A stretch of 64,000 bases of DNA from Streptomyces netropsis (lineage in GTDB: Bacteria; Actinomycetota; Actinomycetes; Streptomycetales; Streptomycetaceae). The notes under the pieces are model-generated. The model saw only the letters and a list, made by a program, of their open reading frames with translations, was not told the DNA's origin and did no database searches. A program made the translations under genes and the position numbers. Shown in pieces: positions 50,093 through 61,044 of this stretch. Location of the stretch: positions 62,001 through 126,000 of the forward strand of contig NZ_JACHJG010000011.1 of NCBI RefSeq assembly GCF_014203545.1, read 5' to 3'. How positions within the stretch are numbered: position 1 is the first letter of the stretch; the number at the start of each line of letters is the position of its first letter.

Positions 50093-50671
50093 TCAGGCGG
50101 ATCCGGCGTTCCCGCCGCCCGGCGCCGCGTCGCGGTGCTGTTTCGCCAGTTCCAGATACATCGTGGCGTTGAGCCTGATGTGCTCGCGCTCCTCCTCGGT
50201 CAGCTCCCGCCTGACCTTGGCCGGGACGCCCGCGACCAGGGAGCCCGGGGGGATCCGCATGCCCTGGGGGACGAGGGCCTGGGCGGCCACCAGCGAACCG
50301 GCCCCGATCACCGCGCCGTTGAGGACCGTGGCCCCCATGCCGACCAGCACGTCGTCCTCGACCGTGCAGCCGTGCAGGACGGCGTTGTGGCCGACCGTCA
50401 CCCGCTCGCCGACGCTGACCGGGAATCCGGGATCCACGTGAACCGTGCAGTTGTCCTGGATGTTGCTGTCCGCGCCGAGCGTGATGGGACCGCAGTCCGC
50501 CCGCAACACGGCGTGGTACCAGACGCTCGCGCCCGCCGCCATCGTCACCTCGCCGATCACGACCGACGTCGGCGCGGTGAACGCCCCCGGGTCGATCCTC
50601 GGCTCGCGCCCGCCCACACCCGAAATCAACGCTCGCTCCGCCACCGTCTCTCCTTCTGCCTCACCCGTCAT
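50093..50671 (-). CDS. Gamma-carbonic-anhydrase-like left-handed beta-helix protein
   Basis: 192 aa. Hexapeptide repeats build a left-handed beta-helix. Metal-ligand histidines of gamma-class enzymes are present in NCTVHVD and TVGHNAVLHGC. The proton-shuttle loop is short, so catalytic activity is uncertain; many such proteins (YrdA type) have other roles. The C-terminal helix (LTEEEREHIRLNATMYLELA) is typical. The stretch from ATG 50671 (MTGEAEGETVAERAL) may be longer than needed. Confidence 0.85.
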   Translation of the reverse strand: MTGEAEGETVAERALISGVGGREPRIDPGAFTAPTSVVIGEVTMAAGASVWYHAVLRADCGPITLGADSNIQDNCTVHVDPGFPVSVGERVTVGHNAVLHGCTVEDDVLVGMGATVLNGAVIGAGSLVAAQALVPQGMRIPPGSLVAGVPAKVRRELTEEEREHIRLNATMYLELAKQHRDAAPGGGNAGSA

Positions 50672-50728
50672 GATCCATCACGTCCCGTGGGCACCGTAAG
50701 CGACGGAACGGCAGCGCCACCAGGCACC

Positions 50729-51160
50729 TCAGCGCAGCCAGTCGCCGCCCGGCAGCGGCGTGCCGTCGTCGCGCAGCCGCCGGGCCAGACGGTCCGCGGC
50801 GAGATAGACCCAGGCACGGACCGTGCCCCCGCCGTCCGGGAGGACCTCGCGGGCGACCCGCTCGTAAAGATTGCGGGGATCGCCGGGCGCGTAGCCCTCC
50901 AGCTCGTCCAGAGCCGCCAACAGCTCCGCGTACCGCACCGGGGCCAGGGTGACCAGGTCGCCGCGGATCACGCTCTCCGCCGGGGCGGTCACCGCGTACG
51001 GGTAGCCGGGGCCCGCGTACAGCTGTGCGCCGCGCAGCCGGGCGGGCTCCTCGGCCGTGGTGCGGCCGCGCAGGAGACGAGCGTGGTTGCCCTGTCCGGG
51101 GCGCAGCGTCCCGTAGACGAAGACGGGCAGCCGCTCGGCGGCCCCGGGCTGCGACGACAC
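50729..51160 (-). CDS. Gamma-glutamylcyclotransferase (AIG2-like) family protein
   Basis: 143 aa. The family core VFVYGTLRPGQGNHARLL includes the conserved YGTLR loop, and LDELEGYAPGDPRN carries the conserved glutamate (general acid/base). It would act on gamma-glutamyl amines or related amides. Start is GTG 51160 with GAAGGGA upstream. It points away from the FHA-ABC gene, sharing the divergent region 51161-51241. Confidence 0.85.
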   Translation of the reverse strand: MSSQPGAAERLPVFVYGTLRPGQGNHARLLRGRTTAEEPARLRGAQLYAGPGYPYAVTAPAESVIRGDLVTLAPVRYAELLAALDELEGYAPGDPRNLYERVAREVLPDGGGTVRAWVYLAADRLARRLRDDGTPLPGGDWLR

Positions 51161-51229
51161 CGGTGGACTCCCTTCGCGGGGCGGGCCGGGTGCCGCCCCC
51201 GTGGACAGGCGGGACCGGTTGGTCCGCCG

Positions 51230-51235
51230 TAGAAT
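51230..51235 (+). promoter_or_regulatory. Putative -10 of the FHA-ABC gene (leaderless)
   Basis: TAGAAT lies 6 nt before ATG 51242, with no Shine-Dalgarno. It heads the operon of exporter, SH3-like protein and kinase. Confidence 0.5.
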
Positions 51236-51241
51236 CCAAAC

Positions 51242-53581
<2,340 letters not shown>

Positions 53582-53596
53582 CAGGCGGGAGCCTTG

Positions 53597-54241
53597 ATGA
53601 ACGCAGCGTACCCACCCCAGTCCGTCGTCGCGGCCGCCGTGGGCCCGGGCGCCGACTTCCGTCCGACCCACGTGGCGCCCGGGGACGGCATGCCGACCTG
53701 GGCGGCCCCGGACGGGCTGGTGGCGACCGAGCCGCTCGATGCGCTGCTGCCGGTCCGGCTGCTGGAGCGGCGGGGCGACTGGGGGCAGGTGCTCTGCCTC
53801 AACGGCTGGTCGGCGTGGGTCGACGCCCGGCTGCTGGTCCCGGTGCCGCAGGGCCCGCCGTCCACCGGGCAGCAGCTCGCCCGGACGGCGGACGCGCGGG
53901 CGCTGCTGACCCGCGTCGAGGAGACGGTCGGCCGCTACCGCCGGGCGGTGGAGGAACTGGCGGCGGGCCGGATGGACGGGGAGACGTTCCGCCGCACCAC
54001 CCTGGGGCTGCGGATCGGGGCCGTCGTCGACGGCGAGGCGATGTGGGTGTACGACGCGGAGCACGACCGCTGGTGCTACTGCGACGGGACGGCGATGACG
54101 ACGTTCGCGGTGGCGGAGCCCGCCTCGGAGCCCGCCTCGGAGCCCGCCTCGGAGGCCGGGAGCAGGCCCGGGACAGGGGCAGGGGCCGGGGAGGCCGACG
54201 GGCCCGGCGGGCCGCCCACCACCGTGCTCGGTGACCGCTGA
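53597..54241 (+). CDS. SH3-like domain protein of FHA-ABC/kinase operon
   Basis: 214 aa. Residues ~25-85 resemble a bacterial SH3-like fold (VAPGDGMPTWAAPDGLVATEP, WGQVLCLNGWSAWVDARLL). A helical segment follows (~95-140), and then a low-complexity tail of repeated EPAS units and Gly/Ala. It stands between the exporter and the kinase, 15 nt after the exporter stop and overlapping the kinase start, so it probably links the two or is a kinase substrate. Not recognised beyond the SH3-like part. Confidence 0.65.
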   Translation: MNAAYPPQSVVAAAVGPGADFRPTHVAPGDGMPTWAAPDGLVATEPLDALLPVRLLERRGDWGQVLCLNGWSAWVDARLLVPVPQGPPSTGQQLARTADARALLTRVEETVGRYRRAVEELAAGRMDGETFRRTTLGLRIGAVVDGEAMWVYDAEHDRWCYCDGTAMTTFAVAEPASEPASEPASEAGSRPGTGAGAGEADGPGGPPTTVLGDR

Positions 54242-55272
54242 TGGCGGGCCCCGACGACCGTACCCGCGGGGACGTGCCGATCGGCCGGCAGTCCGACCTC
54301 ATCGGCCGTCAGATCGCCGCCTATCGCGTGGAGGGCGAGATCGGGCGCGGCGGCATGGCCGTCGTCTACCGCGCCCGGGACCTGCGCCTCGGGCGGACGG
54401 TCGCCCTCAAGCTGCTGGCGCCGGAGCTGGCGCGCAACGACACCTTCCGGCAGCGTTTCGCGCACGAGTCGCGGGTCGCGGCGGCCATCGACCACCCCAA
54501 CATCGTGCCGGTGTTCGAGGCCGGGGAGACCGAGGGCGTCCTCTTCATCGCCATGCGCTACGTGGCGGGCCAGGACCTGCGGGCCATGCTCGACCGGACC
54601 GGGCGGCTCCCCGTCGCCGACGCCTGCCGCATCGGCCTCCAGATCGCCTCCGCCCTGGACGCCGCCCACGCGCACGACCTGGTGCACCGGGACGTCAAGC
54701 CGGGCAACATCCTGGTCGCGGAGGGCACCGACGCCGACCACCCCGAGCATGTGTACCTCACCGACTTCGGGCTGACGAAGAAGTCGCTGTCGCTGACCGG
54801 CTTCACGACGGTGGGCCAGTTCGTCGGCACCCTCGACTACGTCGCGCCCGAGCAGATCTCGGGCAAGCCGGTCGACGGCCGCTGCGACGTCTACAGCCTG
54901 GCCTGCGTGGTGTACGAGATGCTGACCGGCGGCCCGCCCTTCCAGCGCGACGACGACATGGCGCTGCTGTGGGCACACCAGAACGACCCACCGCCCCCGG
55001 TCTCCGAGCACCGCCCCGACCTCACCGCGGCCGTCGACGAGGTGCTGATGAAGGCCCTCGCCAAGACACCCGAGGACCGTTACGACACCTGTCTGCGGTT
55101 CGTCAGCGCCCTGCGCCGGGCGGGTACGGGCGCGGTGGCCGAGGAGCCCCCACAGGTGCGGGAACACGAACCCACCCGGGTGGATCCGCGGCCCGCGGGA
55201 GCGTTCCCGGAGCGGACACCCCCGCCGGCCCCGCCGCACTGGGCGGCACCGGTCTTCCCTGACGGGCGCTGA
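54241..55272 (+). CDS. Hanks-type Ser/Thr protein kinase
   Basis: 343 aa. The kinase domain spans residues ~25-285. Visible are the Gly-rich loop GRGGMAVVY, the ATP lysine VALKLL, the catalytic loop VHRDVKPGN, DFG, and the activation segment ending VAPEQ. There is no transmembrane helix or PASTA domain, only a Pro-rich tail, so it is soluble, unlike PknB. Its place after the FHA-ABC exporter suggests phosphorylation of that protein for FHA docking. Its ATG overlaps the preceding stop (TGATG). Confidence 0.95.
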   Translation: MAGPDDRTRGDVPIGRQSDLIGRQIAAYRVEGEIGRGGMAVVYRARDLRLGRTVALKLLAPELARNDTFRQRFAHESRVAAAIDHPNIVPVFEAGETEGVLFIAMRYVAGQDLRAMLDRTGRLPVADACRIGLQIASALDAAHAHDLVHRDVKPGNILVAEGTDADHPEHVYLTDFGLTKKSLSLTGFTTVGQFVGTLDYVAPEQISGKPVDGRCDVYSLACVVYEMLTGGPPFQRDDDMALLWAHQNDPPPPVSEHRPDLTAAVDEVLMKALAKTPEDRYDTCLRFVSALRRAGTGAVAEEPPQVREHEPTRVDPRPAGAFPERTPPPAPPHWAAPVFPDGR

Positions 55273-55330
55273 CGCCACCCGCAGACTGCCCGGCCGGGCC
55301 TTCGGCGGGTGGCGTCAGCGCCCGTCAGGG
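55257..55330. terminator. 26-bp perfect inverted repeat over both converging gene ends
   Basis: Arms 55257-55282 and 55305-55330 are perfect complements with a 22-nt loop that itself holds the 12-bp palindrome GCCCGGCCGGGC (55288-55299). Each arm contains the last codons and the stop of one gene: kinase and streptophobe protein both end in PDGR. A very strong bidirectional terminator built into coding sequence. Confidence 0.85.
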
Positions 55331-56637
55331 GCGGGCGTGCCCGCCACATCCGGGTCCGGGGTCACATCGCCGCGCCGCCGGATGCGGGTGGTGAACAGGC
55401 CGCCCAGGAAGCCCGCGATCAGTCCCCACAACAGGCCGACGCCCACCAGCAGCCACAGATGGGGCCGCAGCAGCACCTCGCCGCCGAAGGCGTCGAGGTC
55501 GCCGATGCCGAACAGGGACAGACCGAAGCGGGCCGAGACGCGGGTCAGCAGCCCCACGACGAGCAGGGTGATCGCCACGGCCGGCCCGAGCCGCACGGCG
55601 TGCTCCCACGGCCGGGTGTCGGCCGGTGACCGTACGGCCATGAGCAGCCCGGCGGCCAGCAGCGCGAGTGCCGCGACGACCACCAACAGCCAGGCCCGTC
55701 CGTCCTGTTCCGTGAGCGAACCCAGATCCACCGTGGCGGTGGCCTCGCCTTCGCGCTGGCGCAGCACCGCCGCGAGGGCCCTGGGCATGGGCAGCCCGAT
55801 GGGATTGGGCACCCTGCCCTCCCACGCGCCGCCGAGCCCCACGCCGAAGGCCATCCAGACCAGGTTGGGCAGCCCGAGCAGCATGACGGCCGCGGTCTGG
55901 TCCGGGTGCTCGCGGGTGAAGAGCATGACCACACCGATGACCAGACCGAGGACGACGTAGGCCAGCAGGACGACCAGCATCGCGAAGGCGGCGGGCCGCA
56001 CCGAGTCCTGGAACGGCAGCAGCCGCGGCGGGAGCGGTGTCTTGCGGGACACCGCCGACGCCACGGCGAGCAGTACCAGCAGCCAGAGCAGCCCGAACCC
56101 GAGCGTGGAGCCCACGGACGCGCGGAAACCGACGGACGGGGTGGCGCCGAGGAGGTCGCCGATGTCGTCGAGGGCCGCGTCGCCCAGGCTGATCCGGAAG
56201 GTGTGCTTCGCGGTGAGCGCGACGATCAGCAGGGCCAGCAGCCACAGCACGGCCGTACGGGCGACCCTCGCGAGCAGTTGGGCCCCGCTCACCACCGCGT
56301 GGTGACGCAGCGGCAGCAGGAAGACCACGGCGATCGCCAGGGCGCCGGCCAGGGTCACCGAGAGGGGGACGACGTTCAGCCCCCCGTCCGATTGGGCGAT
56401 CGGGCCCGCGCCGCCCGACAGCCGCACCGTGCCCCCGACGGCGGTGACCACGGTGGCCGCGACCACGCTGGGGAACGCGCCGCCCGGCAGGGTCGCCGCG
56501 CCCGCCGCCCACAGCCCGAGCGCGGCGACGACGAACAGGGCGACGATTCCGGCGACCACGGTGGCGAGGGCGTCCCGCCAGGCGCGTACCTCGCCGAGCG
56601 CCCTGCCCGGCGCGGACCTTGGCGGCTGGCTGCTCAA
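55315..56637 (-). CDS. Streptophobe-family polytopic membrane protein
   Basis: About 440 aa with roughly ten hydrophobic segments, separated by short loops (FVVAALGLWAAG, VVLLAYVVLGLVIGVVML, LWLLVGVGLLWGLIAGFLGGLF). It matches the streptophobe proteins found almost only in Streptomyces and relatives; function unknown, probably membrane-stress or envelope-related. Start chosen is TTG 56637 with GGAG in ACCGGAGTCAGCG; an ATG frame reaching 56790 would add 51 basic residues without a ribosome site. Its last codons lie in the inverted repeat shared with the kinase gene. Confidence 0.8.
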   Translation of the reverse strand: MSSQPPRSAPGRALGEVRAWRDALATVVAGIVALFVVAALGLWAAGAATLPGGAFPSVVAATVVTAVGGTVRLSGGAGPIAQSDGGLNVVPLSVTLAGALAIAVVFLLPLRHHAVVSGAQLLARVARTAVLWLLALLIVALTAKHTFRISLGDAALDDIGDLLGATPSVGFRASVGSTLGFGLLWLLVLLAVASAVSRKTPLPPRLLPFQDSVRPAAFAMLVVLLAYVVLGLVIGVVMLFTREHPDQTAAVMLLGLPNLVWMAFGVGLGGAWEGRVPNPIGLPMPRALAAVLRQREGEATATVDLGSLTEQDGRAWLLVVVAALALLAAGLLMAVRSPADTRPWEHAVRLGPAVAITLLVVGLLTRVSARFGLSLFGIGDLDAFGGEVLLRPHLWLLVGVGLLWGLIAGFLGGLFTTRIRRRGDVTPDPDVAGTPAPDGR

Positions 56638-56915
56638 CGCTGACTCCGGTGGGTCTCGGTGGGGCTGTGCGGCTCGCGGTGTCTTCCAACGTACGCACGG
56701 GGGCGCCGAGCCGCCCGCCCGCGAGGGCGGCCGGGGGACCCGCACCCCTGGTGCGCGCTCCCGCTTGCGGGCGGCGCGGGTTCCGGACACACAATGAGCG
56801 CAGCGAAAACAAATGAAATCAACCGAATTGTGGAAGAGGGCAGGACGGAGAAGGTCCTCGCTCCCTCCGCATCACCGCTCCATCCGCATCACCGTCAATG
56901 CCTGGGAGAAGGGCC

Positions 56916-58073
56916 GTGACTTCCGAACCGCCGTCAGGAAACCGCCCCACCGGCCCGCCGTCCGGACCGCTGTCCGGTCAGGGCTCCGAGCCCGGGTCCT
57001 CCGGGCCGTCGCACCGGCCGACGGAGCCGGGCCGGCCCGCGGCGCCGCCGCCCGGCGGTTCGGGAGGCGGGTACGGCCCGTCCGGGCCCTCCGGCCCCTC
57101 GGGCCCCGGGCAGCCGCCGGGTCCGCCCCCCGGTGAGCGCGGGGGGACCGGCGGCGGCCGTCCTCCCTGGTGGCGCTCCGCTCCACGGGTCGCCCTCGTC
57201 GCCGGCGCCCTGGTCACGGTCATCGCGCTCGGGATCTTCTTCTTCGCCCGGCAGGGTGGCGGGGGCGGCGAGGTCTTCCTCCAGGCGGCGTCCGCGGAGG
57301 GACCCGACCCCTACTCCAAGTCGACGGCGAAGCAGTCCGACACGGGCGGGTCCAAACCCCCGGATCCCCCCGCCGGCGGAAGGACGCAACCGACGTTGTC
57401 GGGGTCGACCCAAGGCCTTTACGGCGGCACCCAGAACGTCGCCGCCTGCGACGTCGAGAAGCAGATCCGGTACCTGACGGAAAACCAGGACAAGGGGCGT
57501 GCCTGGGCGCAGGCCGCGGGCATCGAGCAGAGCCGCATCCCGGAGTACCTGCGCGGGCTGACGCCCGTACAACTGCGCTACGACACCCGGGTCACCAACT
57601 ACGGCTACCGCGACGGCGCGCCCACCAGCCGTCAGGACGTCCTTCAGGCGGGTACGGCCGTGATGGTCGACGACCGCGGTGTGCCGCGGGTGCGCTGCGC
57701 GTGCGGGAACCCGCTGAAGGAGCCGGTGGCCATCAAGGGGGACGTCAAGACCAAGGGCCAGACGTGGCCCTCCTACCAGGAGAAGAAGTCGGTGGTGGTC
57801 CAGCGGTCCACCACGATCATCAACATCTTCTTGATCTACGACCCCCGCACCGGTGAGTGGATCAAGCGATACCGCGGGGACTCGACGGCAACCGACGACC
57901 AGCCGGCCCCGCAGCCCGGCGGCGGTGGGTCCCCGGGGACGTCCAGTGACTACGGGAGCGATACGCCGTCGTCCGGGGAGTCGGAGCCCGCGCCGGGCTC
58001 CTCGCCCCCGACGGACGGCACGACCAGCGGTCCGGCGACGGGTGGTCCGCCCTCGGAAGGCCCGGCGTACTGA
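56916..58073 (+). CDS. DUF6777-type membrane-anchored protein
   Basis: 385 aa. The N-terminal ~85 residues are Pro/Gly/Ser-rich and disordered. One transmembrane helix follows (VALVAGALVTVIALGIFFFA, shown in part). The extracellular domain (~115-300) has SGSTQGLYGGTQNVAACDVEK, TPVQLRYDTRVTNYGYRDGA and PRVRCACGNPL, matching what I recall of the DUF6777 family (label from memory), with conserved cysteines. The C-terminal 80 residues are again disordered and Ser/Pro-rich. Start is GTG 56916 with GGGAGAAGGG upstream. Confidence 0.7.
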   Translation: MTSEPPSGNRPTGPPSGPLSGQGSEPGSSGPSHRPTEPGRPAAPPPGGSGGGYGPSGPSGPSGPGQPPGPPPGERGGTGGGRPPWWRSAPRVALVAGALVTVIALGIFFFARQGGGGGEVFLQAASAEGPDPYSKSTAKQSDTGGSKPPDPPAGGRTQPTLSGSTQGLYGGTQNVAACDVEKQIRYLTENQDKGRAWAQAAGIEQSRIPEYLRGLTPVQLRYDTRVTNYGYRDGAPTSRQDVLQAGTAVMVDDRGVPRVRCACGNPLKEPVAIKGDVKTKGQTWPSYQEKKSVVVQRSTTIINIFLIYDPRTGEWIKRYRGDSTATDDQPAPQPGGGGSPGTSSDYGSDTPSSGESEPAPGSSPPTDGTTSGPATGGPPSEGPAY

Positions 58074-58078
58074 GGCGG

Positions 58079-58124
58079 GACATGCCTGTGGCCGACGCGT
58101 TCACGCGTCGGCCACAGGCATGTC
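58079..58124. terminator. Bidirectional terminator, 22-bp stem
   Basis: Perfect 22-bp arms with a 2-nt loop TC, between converging stops at 58073 and 58144. Confidence 0.9.
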
Positions 58125-58143
58125 TTGAGGTCCCGGCCCGGTG

Positions 58144-59007
58144 TCAGCCGCTCGCGAGCAGGACCGTGCCCACCAGCGCCAGGCCCGCGCCCGCCGCCTG
58201 CACCGTGCGCAGCCGTTCGCCCAGGCCGCGCGCGGCCAGCGCGGTCACCACGGGGTAGAGCGAGGCGAGGACGGCCGCGACGGTGACCGGTCCGCTCTGG
58301 GCCGCCAGGCTGTACGTGCCGTTGGCGGCCACGTCCGCGAGACCGACGAAGGCGAGCGCCGGCAGCGCCGCACGGATGACGCCCCGGCCCTCGACGGGCA
58401 GCGCCGGATTGCCGCGCCGCGCGGACGCGAACAGCGCCGCGCCACCGACCACCACGTTGCAGACGCGCTGGACGAACAGGGCGAGGAACAGCCCGGTCAG
58501 GGTGTGCGACGCCTCGGCGATCAGCGCCATCACCGAACCGAAGCCGAACGCCGCGACGAGGGTGAGCACCAGCGTCTGCCGCTGCACGGGCGCGCCGCCG
58601 AACCCCGGGCCGCTCGCGAGGACGACACCGGCCACGGCGACCGCGATGCCCGCGATCTGGAGCAGCCCGGGCCGTTCGCCGATCACGAGGCCGACCCCGA
58701 CCGGTACGGCGACGCCGCCCAGCGCGCCGAGCGGGGAGACGACCCCCATCGGGCCGAGGGCCAGCGCGCGGTAGAAGCAGAGCATCGCCGCCGGTCCCAC
58801 CACACCGGCCGCCACCGCGTACCACAGCCGCGGTCCGGCCTCGGACCAGCCGCCCGTGGCGACGACGACCGCGCCCAGCACCACCACGGCCAGCAGCTGC
58901 GAGACGACGACCACCGTGAGGGCCGGGATGCGACGGGTCAGCACGCCACCGCCGAAGTCGGCCAGCCCCCAGAGAAGGGCGGTGGCCAGGGCGAAGACCG
59001 CTGTCAT
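58144..59007 (-). CDS. EamA/DMT-family transporter
   Basis: 287 aa, ten predicted helices in two EamA halves (ALATALLWGLADFGGGVLTRR; VAAFGFGSVMALIAEASHT). The family moves small metabolites and amino acids, generally outward. ATG 59007 opens a standard signal-anchor first helix. It is transcribed divergently from an XRE-cupin regulator, with an intervening palindromic operator, so expression is probably induced by the transported compound or its analogue. Confidence 0.87.
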   Translation of the reverse strand: MTAVFALATALLWGLADFGGGVLTRRIPALTVVVVSQLLAVVVLGAVVVATGGWSEAGPRLWYAVAAGVVGPAAMLCFYRALALGPMGVVSPLGALGGVAVPVGVGLVIGERPGLLQIAGIAVAVAGVVLASGPGFGGAPVQRQTLVLTLVAAFGFGSVMALIAEASHTLTGLFLALFVQRVCNVVVGGAALFASARRGNPALPVEGRGVIRAALPALAFVGLADVAANGTYSLAAQSGPVTVAAVLASLYPVVTALAARGLGERLRTVQAAGAGLALVGTVLLASG

Positions 59008-59057
59008 GGGAGAAACCTCGCAGTACAGTGTGATGAACGGTGGAGTCCAGCACACCG

Positions 59058-59077
59058 TAGTTCAATCTATTGAACTA
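59058..59077. promoter_or_regulatory. Palindromic operator between EamA and XRE-cupin genes
   Basis: 20-bp perfect palindrome with arms TAGTTCAAT and ATTGAACTA around CT. Next to it, TGTCACTC repeats at 59078 and 59093, 15 bp apart. Placed to cover both divergent promoters; the XRE-type protein at 59118 is the probable ligand-responsive binder. Confidence 0.6.
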
Positions 59078-59117
59078 TGTCACTCAAAATATTGTCACTC
59101 GCGATAGGGGGCGGTCC

Positions 59118-59690
59118 GTGACGGACCTCGACCAGCTCACGCAGTCGCTCGCCCGCAACCTCAAGCGCTGGCGCGCCGAGCGGCACTTCACGCTCGACGC
59201 CCTGGCGGCCCGTTCCGGGGTGAGCCGAGGCATGATCATCCAGATCGAGCAGGCCCGTACGAACCCGAGCGTCGGCACCACCGTGAAGCTGGCCGACGCC
59301 CTCGGCGTCAGCATCACCACGCTCCTCGACCAGGACCAGGGGGCGCTGGTGCGGATCGTCCCCGAGGCGCAGGCGGTGCGCATGTGGTCCAGCGAGGCCG
59401 GCAGCCACACCACGCTCCTCGTCGGCGCCGAGGCGAGCGGACCGCTGGAGCTGTGGGACTGGCGGATCGTCCCCGGGGACGGCAGCGACTCCGACCCCCA
59501 CCCGCCCGGCACCGTCGAACTCCTGCGGGTGACCGCCGGCGTGCTGACGCTCGTCGTCGACGGGCAGGCGCACACCGTGGCCGCCGGTACGTCGGCGACC
59601 TTCGACGCGGGCGTCCCGCACGCCTACCGCAACGACGGGGCCGAGGACGTCGAGATGACGATGGCGGTGTCCATCCCGCCGGCGCGGTGA
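59118..59690 (+). CDS. XRE-family regulator with C-terminal cupin domain
   Basis: 190 aa. The HTH domain (LARNLKRWRAERHFTLDALAARSGVSRGMI, residues ~8-40, given here by its RNLKRWRAERHFTLDALAAR core) is followed by a cupin (residues ~100-185; ELLRVTAGVLTLVVDGQAHT, ATFDAGVPHAYRN). Such proteins repress transport or catabolic genes and release DNA when a small ligand binds the cupin. GTG 59118 was selected with AGGGGG upstream. It probably controls the divergent EamA gene and itself. Confidence 0.88.
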   Translation: MTDLDQLTQSLARNLKRWRAERHFTLDALAARSGVSRGMIIQIEQARTNPSVGTTVKLADALGVSITTLLDQDQGALVRIVPEAQAVRMWSSEAGSHTTLLVGAEASGPLELWDWRIVPGDGSDSDPHPPGTVELLRVTAGVLTLVVDGQAHTVAAGTSATFDAGVPHAYRNDGAEDVEMTMAVSIPPAR

Positions 59691-59763
59691 CCGGCCCCGC
59701 GCGTCGATCCGCGGGGTGGGACGGCCGCACGGCGGTCCGGGGAGCACTGCTAGCTTGGCGCGC

Positions 59764-60318
59764 GTGAGTACCCCGATGGACGCCTTCGACGATGCCCGCC
59801 CCGCCGCGGAGGCCTTGGACCTGCTGGTCGGCCCGGTGGCCGACGCCGTCCGAGGCTGGCACGGCTCCGTACCGGCCGAGCAACTGCTCTACGTGGACAC
59901 CGATCCGCGATGGGCCGACACCGCCGTCCTGGTGGAGCACTACGGCGCCGGGCTGCTGGAGCAGTCCGCGAACTGCGTCGTCGTCGCGGCCAAGCGCGGC
60001 GGGGCGATCACGCTCGCCGCCTGCCTCGTGCTCGGCCACACGCGCGTGGACGTCAACGGCGTCGTCCGCCGGCATCTCGGTGCCCGCAAGGCCTCGTTCG
60101 CACCCATGGACACCGCGCTCGGCGCGACCGGCATGGAGTTCGGCGGGGTCACCCCGATCGGGCTGCCCGCCGACTGGCCGGTGCTGGTGGACGCCGCCGT
60201 CGCCGACAGCCCGTACGTGCTCATCGGCAGCGGCAGCCGGCGGGGCAAGCTGATCGTCCCCGGCAAGGCGCTCGCCGAACTCCCCGGCGCCACCGTTCTC
60301 GCGGCGCTCGGCGTCTGA
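59764..60318 (+). CDS. YbaK/ProX-type aminoacyl-tRNA deacylase
   Basis: 184 aa. The YbaK/EbsC fold shows in EQSANCVVVAAKRGG, HLGARKASFAPMD (conserved lysine that binds the 2'-OH/amino group), and GGVTPIGLPADWPVLVDAA. These enzymes hydrolyse mischarged tRNA such as Cys- or Ala-tRNAPro. A TAGCTT hexamer lies 7 nt before GTG 59764, indicating a leaderless transcript; ATG 59776 is an alternative. Confidence 0.85.
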   Translation: MSTPMDAFDDARPAAEALDLLVGPVADAVRGWHGSVPAEQLLYVDTDPRWADTAVLVEHYGAGLLEQSANCVVVAAKRGGAITLAACLVLGHTRVDVNGVVRRHLGARKASFAPMDTALGATGMEFGGVTPIGLPADWPVLVDAAVADSPYVLIGSGSRRGKLIVPGKALAELPGATVLAALGV

Positions 60319-60345
60319 CCGGACCGCTCAGGCCGCTCGGACCGT

Positions 60346-60843
60346 TCAGGCCGGGTCGGCCCGGCGGTGCGAGAGGTCGAGCGACAGGGCGAGCGAGTGC
60401 TCGGCGAAGCCCAGGCTCCGGTACAGCCGCTCGGCGTCCGGTGTCGCGTGCAGATCGACGCGCGTGACACCCTGCGCGGCGAACCAGTCGAGCAGCGCCT
60501 CGGTGGTCGCCCGGGCGAAACCGCGCCCCCGGTAGCGCACGTCGGTGCACACGGTGAAGACGAACCCGAACCGCCCCGTGGGATGACCGGGCGCGGGCAG
60601 CCGCTCCTCCAGCCGCCCCACGGCACACGCGGCCAGATGCGGGGCGCCCAGTGCCGGATCGCCGTCCACGACGAACGCGCCGAGCACCGGGACGCGCGCC
60701 GACAGCTGCCGACGGGCGATCTCCTCGGCGTCGCGCTCCCAGTCTCCCGGGGCGTCCCGCCCGCTCATGTCCGCGAACATCAGCCGACGGAGACGGACGA
60801 GTTCGGCCGCGTCCTCGGGACGGGCGCCGCGTATCGTGATCAT
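60346..60843 (-). CDS. GNAT-family N-acetyltransferase
   Basis: 165 aa GNAT fold. Acetyl-CoA loop VRYRGRGFARATTEALL (R/QxxGxG/A) at ~residues 98-115; the rest follows the family (ITIRGARPEDAAELVRLRR, then YRSLGFAEHSLAL). Substrate unknown. It converges on the YbaK gene with 27 nt between stops. Confidence 0.88.
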   Translation of the reverse strand: MITIRGARPEDAAELVRLRRLMFADMSGRDAPGDWERDAEEIARRQLSARVPVLGAFVVDGDPALGAPHLAACAVGRLEERLPAPGHPTGRFGFVFTVCTDVRYRGRGFARATTEALLDWFAAQGVTRVDLHATPDAERLYRSLGFAEHSLALSLDLSHRRADPA

Positions 60844-60920
60844 GGGCCGACGCTAACGCACGCTTGCTCCGGCGAGGGCCTGTCCGGCTGGTCTTGGTCG
60901 GCGGCCGACCCGCCGTCTCG

Positions 60921-60970
60921 TCCTCAATCGCCGGACGGGCCGCAAGAGCAGCCCGTCCGGTGATTGAGGA
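60921..60970. repeat. Dispersed palindromic repeat of Streptomyces type
   Basis: 20-nt arms TCCTCAATCGCCGGACGGGC and GCCCGTCCGGTGATTGAGGA, complementary but for one position, around a 10-nt loop. The CCTCAATCGCCGGACGGGC motif is one I recall as recurring in many Streptomyces intergenic regions; it may serve as a terminator for the gene behind it. Confidence 0.6.
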
Positions 60971-61044
60971 CACCGCCGCGCAGCGGAGGTGCACACGCCA
61001 CGGCCCGCAGGGGCAAGCGCACACCCGCCCCGGGCCGCGGCGGC

